Source: a virus. From it: a DNA stretch of 24,335 bases. How positions within the stretch are numbered: position 1 is the first letter of the stretch; every line of letters starts with the position of its first letter. The position numbers and the translations under genes were made by a program. The notes under the pieces are model-generated. The model saw nothing but the letters and a program-made list of their open reading frames with translations, did not search any database and was not told the DNA's origin. Of this stretch, positions 14,401 to 22,052 are shown piece after piece. Where the stretch lies: positions 1-24,335 of the IMG/VR virus record IMGVR_UViG_3300048925_000682; one strand, written 5' to 3'.

Positions 14401-14752
14401 CTTCAGCAACCAGGTGCACGACAAGCCGCAGATGTTTGCGTTCGCCAAGGGCGCGGGCATCTTCGCCGAGGCCGGCCCGGAGGCAATCATGCCGCTGACC
14501 AGGACCGCCGGCGGCGAGCTTGGTGTCCGTGCGCTGGGTGGCGGTGGTGGCGGGGCGGGCGGTGGCAATACCTTCAACTTCCCAGTATCGGTTTCCGTGC
14601 AAACGGCTGGTGACGGCAGCGCACCGACGCAGGAAGACACCACTCAGCTGGGCAAGGGCATCCAGCAGGCAGCCAAAACCGAGGCAGAAACTGCTATCGC
14701 CAAAGGCTTACAACCTGGCGGATCAATCTGGCGCGTCATCAACGGGAGGTAA
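11447..14752 (+). CDS. Tail tape measure protein
   Basis: At 1101 residues this protein sets tail length and is ejected with the DNA. The N-terminal half is Lys/Glu/Ala-rich and helical. A hydrophobic stretch at about 280-302 (MIIPAGLLVTVLGSLGYAYF) is the probable membrane-insertion segment. The C-terminal region has the λ-family tape measure end: DWRSGASSAFQNYLQSAND, SLFTNAFSSMEDAVANFAV, LSFSDFTKSIIADMARI, then a Gly/Ala-rich section and GIFAEAGPEAIMPL, followed by a poly-Gly stretch. By analogy with λ, roughly 1.5 Å per residue would predict a tail of the common siphovirus size. CGGAGA lies upstream of the ATG in the repeated leader. gpM follows two bases after the stop. Confidence 0.93.
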   Translation: MSTNFASLGIAVESSQAAKAADDLDKLVDSAEGAQKAIDDLGKTGEGLANTGKKITQAENGVAQGVEKSTAAIDRRSGASRKATESAAAEITVISQLDKAMTGNIDSIESLVRAEGLLERARKGGLVTIEDQAKYQDQLGKAYDKIEKAEAKELAQKQKLIDAENRQIEALKRTVNGIDPVTAKLAKLEAQEKALNDLHKTGQIDAERYQDALAKIGKDRAGLTATETAFDKLKLGTRQAQENVMQLANALQSGDLGSGARAIAQLGAGAGESARSLAGMIIPAGLLVTVLGSLGYAYFDAMKQAREFNAAINGGTNGAGQTIASLKDMADGAGRITGNLSGAREAVVSLASGAATSGTQMRNLAEAAAAISEITGQGAGELAKSFATAGDTATEAAGKISSQYGLLTLDQYQVIKGIDDQGDHQRALDVLSGNLNEAALERLKAYRGSLSDIERDWDDIGNATKRAYSYIRSEAFPDLAKQIELTQRVLDTRKAGGVSGAISAGLGKASTAFDSMLGLEDTDSTEALEKKLASLKARQAANANLAIITGENTDANQKAIKVQKELDAQLDEINPLNKRAAGLDKLNDKFRTLYENSERTGQKSKLLDGVDFDGKKFSGGAYDTLLKGLNDKNKDPKAASSQVDLTSFNNAKNNLSDIVNEYKNAQKELEAEQKRGVVSLSDYAKQRSALINQEKDDVTAAYQAEIDALEAAKGKKSTTAAQSIQLDQKIADARTGMVKAQKDSDSQLTIIATSEKGRLEQLKAASAAYVNQLERQRAALEAAGSRAANGLGLGDRQAALQASLDATTDKFNDERAKLLDRRKTAPDKYSQEDYMRDLASLEDAERKYRDTVVDNYDKMSEAQGDWRSGASSAFQNYLQSANDVAGQTKSLFTNAFSSMEDAVANFAVTGKLSFSDFTKSIIADMARIATRQAASGLLSSLAGTAIGAYFGGGAAAGATSFGSDIGGAITANAKGGVYDSPSLSSFSNQVHDKPQMFAFAKGAGIFAEAGPEAIMPLTRTAGGELGVRALGGGGGGAGGGNTFNFPVSVSVQTAGDGSAPTQEDTTQLGKGIQQAAKTEAETAIAKGLQPGGSIWRVINGR

Positions 14753-14754
14753 CC

Positions 14755-15093
14755 ATGGCGATTGAAACGTTCACCTGGGCCACCCAGCACGGGGAGGCGC
14801 CGACTCTTGAATATAGGACCAGGGAATCGCGCTTTGGCGGGGGCTATAAGCAAGTTGTCGGCGACGGGCCAAACAATAAAGAAGATGCATACCCGATAAC
14901 CCACACCGGAAGTACCTCGGCAGCAACGGCAATGATGGCCTTCTTCGATCGGCACAAAGGCGCAAAGGCCTTTCTCTGGACTACGCCGCTGGGGGAGTTG
15001 GGCCTATTCACCTGCAAGAACCCAACCCCCACCCCTATGGGCGGGGGCGTATTCAAAGTGACGGCGACGTTCGAGCGCGCCTTTCACCCATAA
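14755..15093 (+). CDS. Minor tail protein (λ gpM-like)
   Basis: The 112-residue distal tail protein starts MAIETFTWATQHGEAPTLEY and contains RFGGGYKQVVGDGPN and AFFDRHKGAKAFLWTTP, the core of the λ gpM family (phage minor tail protein). The C-terminus FKVTATFERAF is the usual last strand. GGGAGG lies just before the start. It probably forms the distal tail ring joining the tip to the tube. Order tape measure-M-L-K-I-J is exactly that of λ. Confidence 0.92.
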   Translation: MAIETFTWATQHGEAPTLEYRTRESRFGGGYKQVVGDGPNNKEDAYPITHTGSTSAATAMMAFFDRHKGAKAFLWTTPLGELGLFTCKNPTPTPMGGGVFKVTATFERAFHP

Positions 15094-15103
15094 AGGTCTA
15101 TCC

Positions 15104-15853
15104 ATGTCGCTGATCAATGCTCTCCAGACTCTTGAGCCTGGCAACGAAGTCATGCTGTTTGAACTGGACGGCAGCGATTACGGCGCCGACGTGCTGCGCT
15201 TCCACGGGCATGCCGTACCGCACACGCCCGCCGAACTGCTGGCCGCCGGCCCGAACGCTGACCAGCTGCCGGCCAAGTCGATCTGGTGGAAGGGCGAAGA
15301 GTACGGCGCGTGGCCCATGCACTATGAAGGCAGCGAAGCAAACGGCGACGGCACCGCGGTAAGGCCCAAGCTTTCGGTTGGCAACGTGAACGGGAGGATC
15401 ACCGCGCTGTGCCTGGCCTTCGAGGATCTGCTGGAGTTCAAGCTGACCATTCGCAACACCCTGGCCGAATTCCTCGATGCGGTGAACTTCGAAGACGGCA
15501 ACCCGACGGCAGATCCAACTCAGGAGTCGATCGAAGTCTGGTACGTCGACCAGAAGACCAACGAAGACGGCGAGACGGTCAGTTGGGACTTGGCCAGCCC
15601 GGGCGACGTCGGCGGCGAAACGATTGGGCGGCAGATGACCACCCTGTGCCACTGGTGCCTCACAGGTGGCTACCGAGGTCCAAACTGTGGCTACACCGGC
15701 CCCTACGTCACAAAGGACGGGGTTGTCACAGATGACCCGGAACTCGACGAGTGCGACGGAACGCTCGGCAAAGGCTGCGACCCGCGCTTCGGCGTAGGAA
15801 ACCCCGCCTCATTCGGTGGATTTCCAGCTGTGTCACTTATTGCTCGGAGCTGA
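15104..15853 (+). CDS. Minor tail protein (λ gpL-like), iron-sulfur type
   Basis: The 249-residue tail tip component begins with a typical SLINALQTLEPGNEVMLFEL. The N-terminal domain runs to about residue 165; the C-terminal part holds five Cys: Cys182 and Cys185 (CHWC), Cys195, Cys217 and Cys225. λ gpL is known to bind a [4Fe-4S] cluster through four Cys in this region, and this protein keeps a matching set. The fifth Cys leaves open which four are ligands. The stop lies three bases before the gpK start. Confidence 0.92.
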   Translation: MSLINALQTLEPGNEVMLFELDGSDYGADVLRFHGHAVPHTPAELLAAGPNADQLPAKSIWWKGEEYGAWPMHYEGSEANGDGTAVRPKLSVGNVNGRITALCLAFEDLLEFKLTIRNTLAEFLDAVNFEDGNPTADPTQESIEVWYVDQKTNEDGETVSWDLASPGDVGGETIGRQMTTLCHWCLTGGYRGPNCGYTGPYVTKDGVVTDDPELDECDGTLGKGCDPRFGVGNPASFGGFPAVSLIARS

Positions 15854-15856
15854 AAA

Positions 15857-16612
15857 ATGCGCAAACACATCATTGCGGCCATCCAGTCGCATGCAGCGGC
15901 CGAGTACCCGAAAGAGTGCTGCGGGCTGGTACTTGCCGTGGGCCGGGCGCAGAAGTATTTTCCGTGCCGGAATATCGCCACGGAGCCGAGCGAAGAGTTC
16001 CGGCTCGATCCCGAGGACTACGCCGCGGCGGAAGACCTGGGCGAGGTGATCGGCATTGTCCATTCACACCCGGACGCAACCAGCAGGCCTTCACCGCACG
16101 ATCTGGCCATGTGCGAGGCGACGGCGCTGCCCTGGCATATCCTGTCCTGGCCCGAGGGCGACATGCGCACGATTACGCCCTCTGGCGCCGTGCCGCTGCT
16201 CAAGCGACCATTTGTTCATGGTGTGTGGGACTGTTGGGCTGTATGCGAAGAGTGGTACCAGCGCGAGTGGGGCCTTAAGTTCGAGAACTTCAAGCGGGCT
16301 GATGGCTGGTGGGAGAGCGCAGACAGCGCCAGCTTGTATGAGGCGAACTACGCCGCCGCTGGTTTCGAGCAAGTGGATAGTCCGCGACGTGGCGACATGC
16401 TTGTGATGGAGGTAGGCCGCACGGCGCATCCAAACCATGCAGGGATATACCTGGGCACTGACGCAACACTGCCAGGCGAAGATTCAGGCGTGTTCGGTCC
16501 TGGACCCTTCGTCCTGCATCACCTGTACGGCCGGCCATCAGAAGTAATCGTCTATGGCGGCCCGTGGCTTCAGCGAACCCGCTTAATTCTTCGACACAAG
16601 GAGGCCCGATGA
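15857..16612 (+). CDS. Tail tip peptidase (λ gpK-like): JAMM + NlpC/P60
   Basis: The 251-residue protein has two enzyme domains. Residues 1-~110 form a JAB/MPN domain with a full JAMM motif: Glu20 and His69-x-His71-x7-Ser79-xx-Asp82. Residues ~115-251 are an NlpC/P60 peptidase with Cys126 in GVWDCW, His194 in PNHAGIYLG and His221/222 in LHHLYGR. In λ-type phages gpK acts in tail tip assembly and may cut peptidoglycan stems during DNA entry. All expected catalytic residues are present. GGAG lies upstream; the stop overlaps the gpI start (ATGA). Confidence 0.93.
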   Translation: MRKHIIAAIQSHAAAEYPKECCGLVLAVGRAQKYFPCRNIATEPSEEFRLDPEDYAAAEDLGEVIGIVHSHPDATSRPSPHDLAMCEATALPWHILSWPEGDMRTITPSGAVPLLKRPFVHGVWDCWAVCEEWYQREWGLKFENFKRADGWWESADSASLYEANYAAAGFEQVDSPRRGDMLVMEVGRTAHPNHAGIYLGTDATLPGEDSGVFGPGPFVLHHLYGRPSEVIVYGGPWLQRTRLILRHKEAR

Positions 16613-17187
16613 GTGCCATCGCCTATTCGCCGATGACCACCATCAAACTGTCCGGCTCGCTGGCCCAGAAGTTCGGCCGGCTGCATCGGCGCCAGGTCGC
16701 ATCGGGCGACACGTGGGAAGTTTTCCGGGCGCTGAAGGCCACCATTGACGGATTTGAGGCCGAGATCCGCCGTCTTGATCGCCTGGGCCTTCGCTTCGCC
16801 ATCTTCCGCAACCGAAAAAACGTCGGAGCGGACGAGTTTGGCATGGGCGGGGCCAGGGAGATAAGGATCGTTCCAGTGATCGAGGGCAGCAAGCGCGGCG
16901 GCATTTTGCAGATTGTTTTGGGCGTGGTGCTGATCGCAGCGAGCTACTTCGGCGCACCGACGGCGCCTGCGGGTATCGCGCTGCTGGCCGGCGGCGTTAT
17001 CCAGATGCTCAGCCCACAGGCCGCTGGCCTCAAGCAGAGCGCATCCCCAGAAAACATGCCCAGCTACGCATTCGGCAGCGCAAAGAACACCACGGCCAGC
17101 GGCAACCCTGTCCCTATCTGCATCGGGGAGCGCCGGTGGGGCGGGGCGATTATCTCGGCATCGATCTACGCCGAAGACAAGACATAA
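16609..17187 (+). CDS. Tail assembly protein (λ gpI-like)
   Basis: The 192-residue tail tip protein has an N-terminal ubiquitin-like/β-grasp region (TIKLSGSLAQKFGRLHRRQV), then the conserved REIRIVPVIEGSKRGG, a long Gly/Ala-rich hydrophobic hairpin at about 97-134 (ILQIVLGVVLIAASYFGAP), and a C-terminal part ending PVPICIGERRWGGAIISASI. In λ it is needed for tip assembly with J. The ATG at 16609 is chosen over an in-frame ATG at 16564 because AAGGAGG lies directly upstream and the K stop overlaps it. Confidence 0.92.
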   Translation: MSAIAYSPMTTIKLSGSLAQKFGRLHRRQVASGDTWEVFRALKATIDGFEAEIRRLDRLGLRFAIFRNRKNVGADEFGMGGAREIRIVPVIEGSKRGGILQIVLGVVLIAASYFGAPTAPAGIALLAGGVIQMLSPQAAGLKQSASPENMPSYAFGSAKNTTASGNPVPICIGERRWGGAIISASIYAEDKT

Positions 17188-17206
17188 CCGCGACGCATCG
17201 AGCAAG

Positions 17207-17227
17207 CCGCCCAAGAGGCGGTTTTTT
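17207..17227 (+). terminator. Intrinsic terminator before the J gene
   Basis: CCGCC (17207-17211) pairs with GGCGG (17217-17221) across CAAGA, followed by six T, then ATTGCCTGGAGGAAAGC and the J start. Confidence 0.85.
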
Positions 17228-17244
17228 ATTGCCTGGAGGAAAGC

Positions 17245-20200
17245 ATGGGCGCAACACAGAAGCTGGATATTCACGGCGCTAAAGGTGGCGAGAGTAAGCC
17301 AAAGTCTCCAGTAGAGGCGCCTGACAGCCTGCGCTCAACCAACGTGGCCAAGATCCTGATCGCCGTGGGCGAGGGCGAATTCGACGGCACGCCCACCGCG
17401 CGCGACATCTTCCTCGACAACACCCCAATCCAAGATGCCAGCGGCAACTACAACTTCACCAACGTGAAGTGGGACTGGCGCCCAGGCTCTGTTGACCAGA
17501 CTTACATCCCTGGAATCCCGTCTGTCGACAATGAGACTTCGCTGAACATTGAGCTGCGCAGCGGTACGCCTTGGGTCCAGTCGCTGACCAACCTGCAACT
17601 GTCGGCGGCGCGAATTCGGCTGGCTACGCCTCGACTGGCGAGCCAGGACGGCGAAGGGAACATCGGTGGTTACAGCATCCAATACGCGGTCGATGTGGCT
17701 ACCGACGGAGGGGCGTATCAGGAGGTTTTGGTTGGAGCCATTACAGGCAAGGCTACCACTCGCTACGAAAAGTCCATGCGTATCGATCTCCCGCCGGCCA
17801 ACAGTGGCTGGCTGATTCGGGTTCGCCGCATCACCCCAAACCAGAACACCGACAAGATCGCCGACAGCCTGTTCATCGCCGGCTACACCCAGGTTATCGA
17901 CGCAAAGCTGCGCTACCCGAACACGGCGCTGCTTTTCATCGAATTCGATGCCGAGCAGTTCACCAACATTCCGGCCGCGACCGTGAAGTGCAAGGCCCGC
18001 CGCTGGCAGGTTCCGAGCAACTACGATCCGTTGGCCAGGACGTACACCGGTGCTTGGGACGGGACCATGAAGGATGCCTGGACCAATAACCCGGCCTGGA
18101 TCACGTACGGCATCTGCACCCAGGACCGTTTTGGGCTGGGCCGCCGGATCAAGCCTTGGATGGTGGACAAGTGGGAGCTTTACCGCATCGCGCAGTACTG
18201 CGACAAGTTGGTGCCGGATGGCGCCGGCGGCACTGAGCCACGCTTCCTGTGCGACATGAACCTCCAGGGCAAGGCTGATGCATGGTCCCTGCTACGCGAC
18301 ATTGCCGGCATTTACCGCGGCATGACGTATTGGGCCCAGGGCCAGTTGGTCATGCAAGCTGATATGCCTCGGTCGCAGGACATCGACTACGTCTTCACCA
18401 GGTCCAACGTCATTGACGGAAAAATCTCGTACGGCAGCGCATCGGCGAAGACTCGCTTCACGCGCTGCCTGGTCAGCTACGATAACCCGCTGAATAACTA
18501 CGATACCGATGTTACCGTCTATGCAGACCTGCCGCTGCAGCGCCGCCTTGGCGACAAGCCGACTGAAATCAGTGCGATCGGTTGCACCCGGGCATCTGAA
18601 GCCCAGCGCCGCGCTAAATGGTTGGTGCTGAGCAACAACCAGGACCGCACCGTCAGCTTCAGGACCGGCATGGAAGGCCGTATTCCGATGCCTGGGTTCA
18701 TTATCCCCGTTGCTGACTCGCTGCTGGCGGGCCGTGAGATCGGCGGGCGCATTGCGGCGGCGGCGGGGAAGGTCGTCACCTTGGACCGCGACACCCTGGC
18801 AAAGCCCGGCGACCGGCTGGTGGTTAACCTTCCCGGAGGACGCGCAGAGGGGCGAACCGTGGAGAGCGTGAGCGGCCGCAACGTAACCGTGACTGTTGCC
18901 TACAGCGAGGCGCCGGCTGCACAACTTCAGTGGGCAATTGATGCTGACGACCTTGCGATCCCTCTCTATAGAGTAATGAGAACTGCGCGGACGCCTGAGG
19001 GCGATTACGACATCAGCGCCTTGCAATACGAGCCGAGCAAATTTGCCAGCATTGACACCGGCGCACGCCTGGAAGAGCGCCCGATCAGTGTTATACCGAT
19101 CACCGTGGTGCCAGCGCCGAACAGTGTCACGATCACGTCGAACGTATCAATTGACCAAGGCCTGGCAATCAGCACCATGAACATCTCGTGGCCTGCCGTC
19201 CCTGGCGCGGTCGCGTACGACGTGGAGTGGCGTAAGGACAGCGGCAACTGGATCAAGCTGCAGCGCACGGGCGCGACAAGCGTGGATGTCACTGGCATCT
19301 ACTCGGGCGCCTATCTGGCTCGTGTTCGCTCGGTGAGTGCCTTTGAAATCTCGTCGATCTGGAAGAGCTCCAACCTGACCAACCTGGAAGGCAAAGTCGG
19401 CCTGCCGCCGGCGGTAGCGCTCTTGACCACCACCAGCGAACTGTTCGGCATCGGCATCCGCTGGGCTTTCCCGCCCGGCGCCGAGGACACTCAGCGCACC
19501 GAGCTGTGGTATGGCCCAGCCAATGACCTGTCGGCGGCTACCAAGCTTGCCGACTTGGCGTATCCCCAGGCGAATTACAGCATGCAGGCCCTCAAGGCCG
19601 GCGCGCAGTTCTTCTTCTGGGCGCGCCTGGTGGACCGCACCGGCAACGTCGGTCCGTTCTATCCGGTGGTCAATGGCGTGTTGGGGCAGGCCAGCTCAAG
19701 CGCCAGTCCAATCCTGGAGCTGATCGCCGGCCAGGTGGGCGAGTCCGAACTGGCCAAAGAGATCCTTGACGAGATCGATCTGATTTCCGGGTCCGGACCC
19801 GGCTCGGTCAATGATCGTTTGGAGCAGACCAAGCAGGAACTGGAGGCTCTGATCGACCAGGTAACGGACGCCCTTGTCTACGACCCGGCCAAGACCTACA
19901 GCGCCGGGCAGATTGTTCGCACCGGGCAGAACCTGTGGCAGGCGCTCAAGACGGTGCCGGTGGATACCCCGCCGCCCGCTGTCGAGTTCTGGTTCAACAT
20001 GGGCACCATTGCCCAAACAACCCAGGCCATGGCGCTCCAGATCCAGCAGAACAAGACCTCTATCGAGGCTGTGGACGGCAAGGTCACGGCGAACGCTTCG
20101 GCGCTGCAATCGCTCCAGGCAAGCTGGCGCGAGGATGACGGGGAGGGTGATCTTGCCGGCGCCCTGCAAAACTGGGATGCCGCCGCGAAGTTTGCACAGC

Positions 20201-21012
20201 AGGTGAAGTTGCAGGCTTCCGATAACCTGGCAATGGTTGAACGCACTACGTCGCTGGATGCGGCGGTGGGGGCGAACAAGGCGGCATTGACCACGCTTGA
20301 GCAGGTGGTGGCCACCGACAAGCTGGCAACCGCTGAGCGTATCGACCAGCTGAAAAGCAGCGTAGATACCAATACTGCTGCCGTGCAGACCGTCACGCAG
20401 TCACTTGCGGATACCAACAACTCGGTTGCATCCCAGTCCACCACGCTCGAAGCCATCGCTGGCGGTGCTCGCGACGGCACTGATGAGGGGGATCTGGCCA
20501 GCGCAGTCAACGAGTGGAAAAACAAGGCGTCAATCCAAGTCACCGCCAGGGCTCAAGCCGACACCGACGGCAAGTTGTCCACGATGTGGGCAGTGAAGAT
20601 GCAGGTCAACGCCAACGGCCAGTACGTGGCGGCCGGGATCGGCCTGGGCATCGAGCAGAACGCCGACGGCTTGTTGCAAAGCCAGTTTCTGGTCAGCGCT
20701 GATCGATTTGCAGTGGTGAACACGCTTGCTGGTGGAGCAATCACCACGCCTTTTGTGGTGCAGGGCGGTCAGGTCTTCATGAACTCGGTGCTCATCCAGG
20801 ACGGCACGATCACCAACGCCAAGATCGGCAGCTACATCCAGTCGAACAACTATGTGGCGGGGCAGAGTGGCTGGAAGCTGTTCTTCGACGGAACCTTCGA
20901 AATCAACAGTGCTTTCGGTGGGCAGGCGCGGCAGGTCATTAACAATGCCGGCGGCAAAGTGTTCGATGAAAACGGAGTGAAGCGGTATCAGTGGGGGGAT
21001 CTTTCCGCATGA
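17245..21012 (+). CDS. Tail tip attachment protein (λ gpJ-like)
   Basis: This 1255-residue protein is the central tip / host-recognition protein that triggers DNA release. The N-terminal 600 residues are the conserved J body (KSPVEAPDSLRSTNVAKIL, GEGEFDG, NPAWITYGICTQDRFGLGRR, SALQYEPSKFA). Two fibronectin type III-like domains follow at about 622-712 and 715-810. A coiled-coil region (~840-1105) carries an internal repeat near 963 and 1076. The C-terminal ~130 residues (YVAAGIGLGIEQNADG, FLVSADRFAVVN) resemble DUF1983, common at the end of J proteins. CTGGAGG lies upstream of the ATG. The stop overlaps the next start (ATGA). Confidence 0.94.
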   Translation: MGATQKLDIHGAKGGESKPKSPVEAPDSLRSTNVAKILIAVGEGEFDGTPTARDIFLDNTPIQDASGNYNFTNVKWDWRPGSVDQTYIPGIPSVDNETSLNIELRSGTPWVQSLTNLQLSAARIRLATPRLASQDGEGNIGGYSIQYAVDVATDGGAYQEVLVGAITGKATTRYEKSMRIDLPPANSGWLIRVRRITPNQNTDKIADSLFIAGYTQVIDAKLRYPNTALLFIEFDAEQFTNIPAATVKCKARRWQVPSNYDPLARTYTGAWDGTMKDAWTNNPAWITYGICTQDRFGLGRRIKPWMVDKWELYRIAQYCDKLVPDGAGGTEPRFLCDMNLQGKADAWSLLRDIAGIYRGMTYWAQGQLVMQADMPRSQDIDYVFTRSNVIDGKISYGSASAKTRFTRCLVSYDNPLNNYDTDVTVYADLPLQRRLGDKPTEISAIGCTRASEAQRRAKWLVLSNNQDRTVSFRTGMEGRIPMPGFIIPVADSLLAGREIGGRIAAAAGKVVTLDRDTLAKPGDRLVVNLPGGRAEGRTVESVSGRNVTVTVAYSEAPAAQLQWAIDADDLAIPLYRVMRTARTPEGDYDISALQYEPSKFASIDTGARLEERPISVIPITVVPAPNSVTITSNVSIDQGLAISTMNISWPAVPGAVAYDVEWRKDSGNWIKLQRTGATSVDVTGIYSGAYLARVRSVSAFEISSIWKSSNLTNLEGKVGLPPAVALLTTTSELFGIGIRWAFPPGAEDTQRTELWYGPANDLSAATKLADLAYPQANYSMQALKAGAQFFFWARLVDRTGNVGPFYPVVNGVLGQASSSASPILELIAGQVGESELAKEILDEIDLISGSGPGSVNDRLEQTKQELEALIDQVTDALVYDPAKTYSAGQIVRTGQNLWQALKTVPVDTPPPAVEFWFNMGTIAQTTQAMALQIQQNKTSIEAVDGKVTANASALQSLQASWREDDGEGDLAGALQNWDAAAKFAQQVKLQASDNLAMVERTTSLDAAVGANKAALTTLEQVVATDKLATAERIDQLKSSVDTNTAAVQTVTQSLADTNNSVASQSTTLEAIAGGARDGTDEGDLASAVNEWKNKASIQVTARAQADTDGKLSTMWAVKMQVNANGQYVAAGIGLGIEQNADGLLQSQFLVSADRFAVVNTLAGGAITTPFVVQGGQVFMNSVLIQDGTITNAKIGSYIQSNNYVAGQSGWKLFFDGTFEINSAFGGQARQVINNAGGKVFDENGVKRYQWGDLSA

Positions 21013-21359
21013 CCTATGGAGTGAGAGCTTGGGGGCCGACCGGCCTCCTTGAGCTGGATGAAAGCTCCTTTACTGTCAGGGTTATTCATTCCTCGATAGT
21101 TACAAGAGGGCCGCCGATTTCATCCGGCCCAAGGAATGTATATATAGCTATTCCTGGTATCGAGCCAAGCACCCATTCAGCAATATGCATACCTTCCGGC
21201 GCTTACCCGAAGGACCCAAATGCACAGAATCCATATGCTGCTCAATTTGAGCCCCAAGTTGTTTCGGGTGGGGTTTATGTTTGGTTTGGTAATAGGTATT
21301 TCACCGACTCAGATATGGCTCTCGGCTCCCAAAGGCTGCTGGTTATGAGGTATAGGTAA
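21009..21359 (+). CDS. Small J-distal tail protein, paralogue-like 1
   Basis: This 116-residue protein starts at the ATG overlapping the J stop; GGGGGGA lies about 11 bases upstream. The N-terminus MTYGVRAWGPTGLLELDESS is a pattern common in small proteins encoded after J in Pseudomonas phages. The rest is β-strand-like with aromatic residues (GGVYVWFGNRYF). It is likely a tail tip or fibre accessory. Base composition is AT-richer than J. The next gene has a related N-terminus and begins one base after this stop. Confidence 0.8.
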   Translation: MTYGVRAWGPTGLLELDESSFTVRVIHSSIVTRGPPISSGPRNVYIAIPGIEPSTHSAICIPSGAYPKDPNAQNPYAAQFEPQVVSGGVYVWFGNRYFTDSDMALGSQRLLVMRYR

Positions 21360-21989
21360 ATGTCCTATGGCATTGAGTTTAGGAACAGCAACGATGTGGT
21401 GACTCTTGATTCTGAATTTTCAAGATTGGTTGTTTTGCAGAGAGGAAGATACTCTGGCGGTGCTACTTTTTCACCACCAATCACCACCGATGAACCTCCG
21501 CTGGTTTTTGTAAGGCCCGATGCATCATCCACTTTTCAGTATGCAACTATCAGCGGGACGCCTGGGAACTGGACGGGATTCACCTTTATAGGGAATGTGC
21601 CGGGGAATTTTTTTGTTGCGGCATTTCAGTCGCGTGAAGTTTCCGGTTATGGTTTTCGGATCTGGGATGGACAGTCGAAACTTCTTTTTGATAGTGGCAC
21701 GCCCTGTGCCCAATTCACTAGAACGATAACGCAATGGACGTATCTTGGCTCAAGCAACACCTCGCAAGGACAGACGAAAAGTAGTTGGACGGCTTATTCG
21801 CCCGTTGATACTGGTGACTATATGCTGATAAACAATATTGGTATGGATGTTTGTGGGTCTTCCTCGGGGTATGCAAAGCTCTACTGTACTTGGGAGTATG
21901 AGAATAATCGAATTGTTCCTTTTATAGTTGGCGTATCAAACTCTGTGCATTTTTATATTCCAATATCTTTCGCCAAGCCAATGTCCTAA
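21360..21989 (+). CDS. Small J-distal tail protein, paralogue-like 2
   Basis: The 209-residue protein starts at the ATG immediately after the preceding stop. The N-terminus MSYGIEFRNSNDVVTLDSEF mirrors the preceding protein (MxYG, LD, F, VV spacing), suggesting tandem duplication and divergence. The body is β-rich, Ser/Thr/Tyr/Trp-rich (FGFRIW-type segments, WTYLGSSNTSQG) and Cys-containing near the C-terminus. Codon use is clearly AT-rich compared with the structural genes. A surface or receptor-contact role is inferred from position and composition; no enzyme motif is visible. Confidence 0.8.
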   Translation: MSYGIEFRNSNDVVTLDSEFSRLVVLQRGRYSGGATFSPPITTDEPPLVFVRPDASSTFQYATISGTPGNWTGFTFIGNVPGNFFVAAFQSREVSGYGFRIWDGQSKLLFDSGTPCAQFTRTITQWTYLGSSNTSQGQTKSSWTAYSPVDTGDYMLINNIGMDVCGSSSGYAKLYCTWEYENNRIVPFIVGVSNSVHFYIPISFAKPMS

Positions 21990-22004
21990 GTAAGGTGGCT
22001 TGTT

Positions 22005-22035
22005 GATATTCAATATCCGCCAAGTGCGGTTTTTT
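22005..22035 (+). terminator. Palindrome plus intrinsic terminator before the fibre gene
   Basis: CCGC (22017-22020) pairs with GCGG (22026-22029) around CAAGT, followed by six T, ATTGTCTGGAGAAAAAC and ATG. Immediately upstream and overlapping is the perfect palindrome GATATT-C-AATATC (22005-22017). GGTGG at 21994-21998 could pair with CCGCC at 22017-22021 as an alternative structure. Confidence 0.75.
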
Positions 22036-22052
22036 ATTGTCTGGAGAAAAAC

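Noticed and set aside
13763-14602. 279-codon minus-strand frame and 240-codon alternate plus frame in the tape measure gene
   Set aside because: Both lie in the conserved C-terminal region of the tape measure and are Arg/Ser/Pro-rich, typical of wrong-frame reading of GC-rich DNA.
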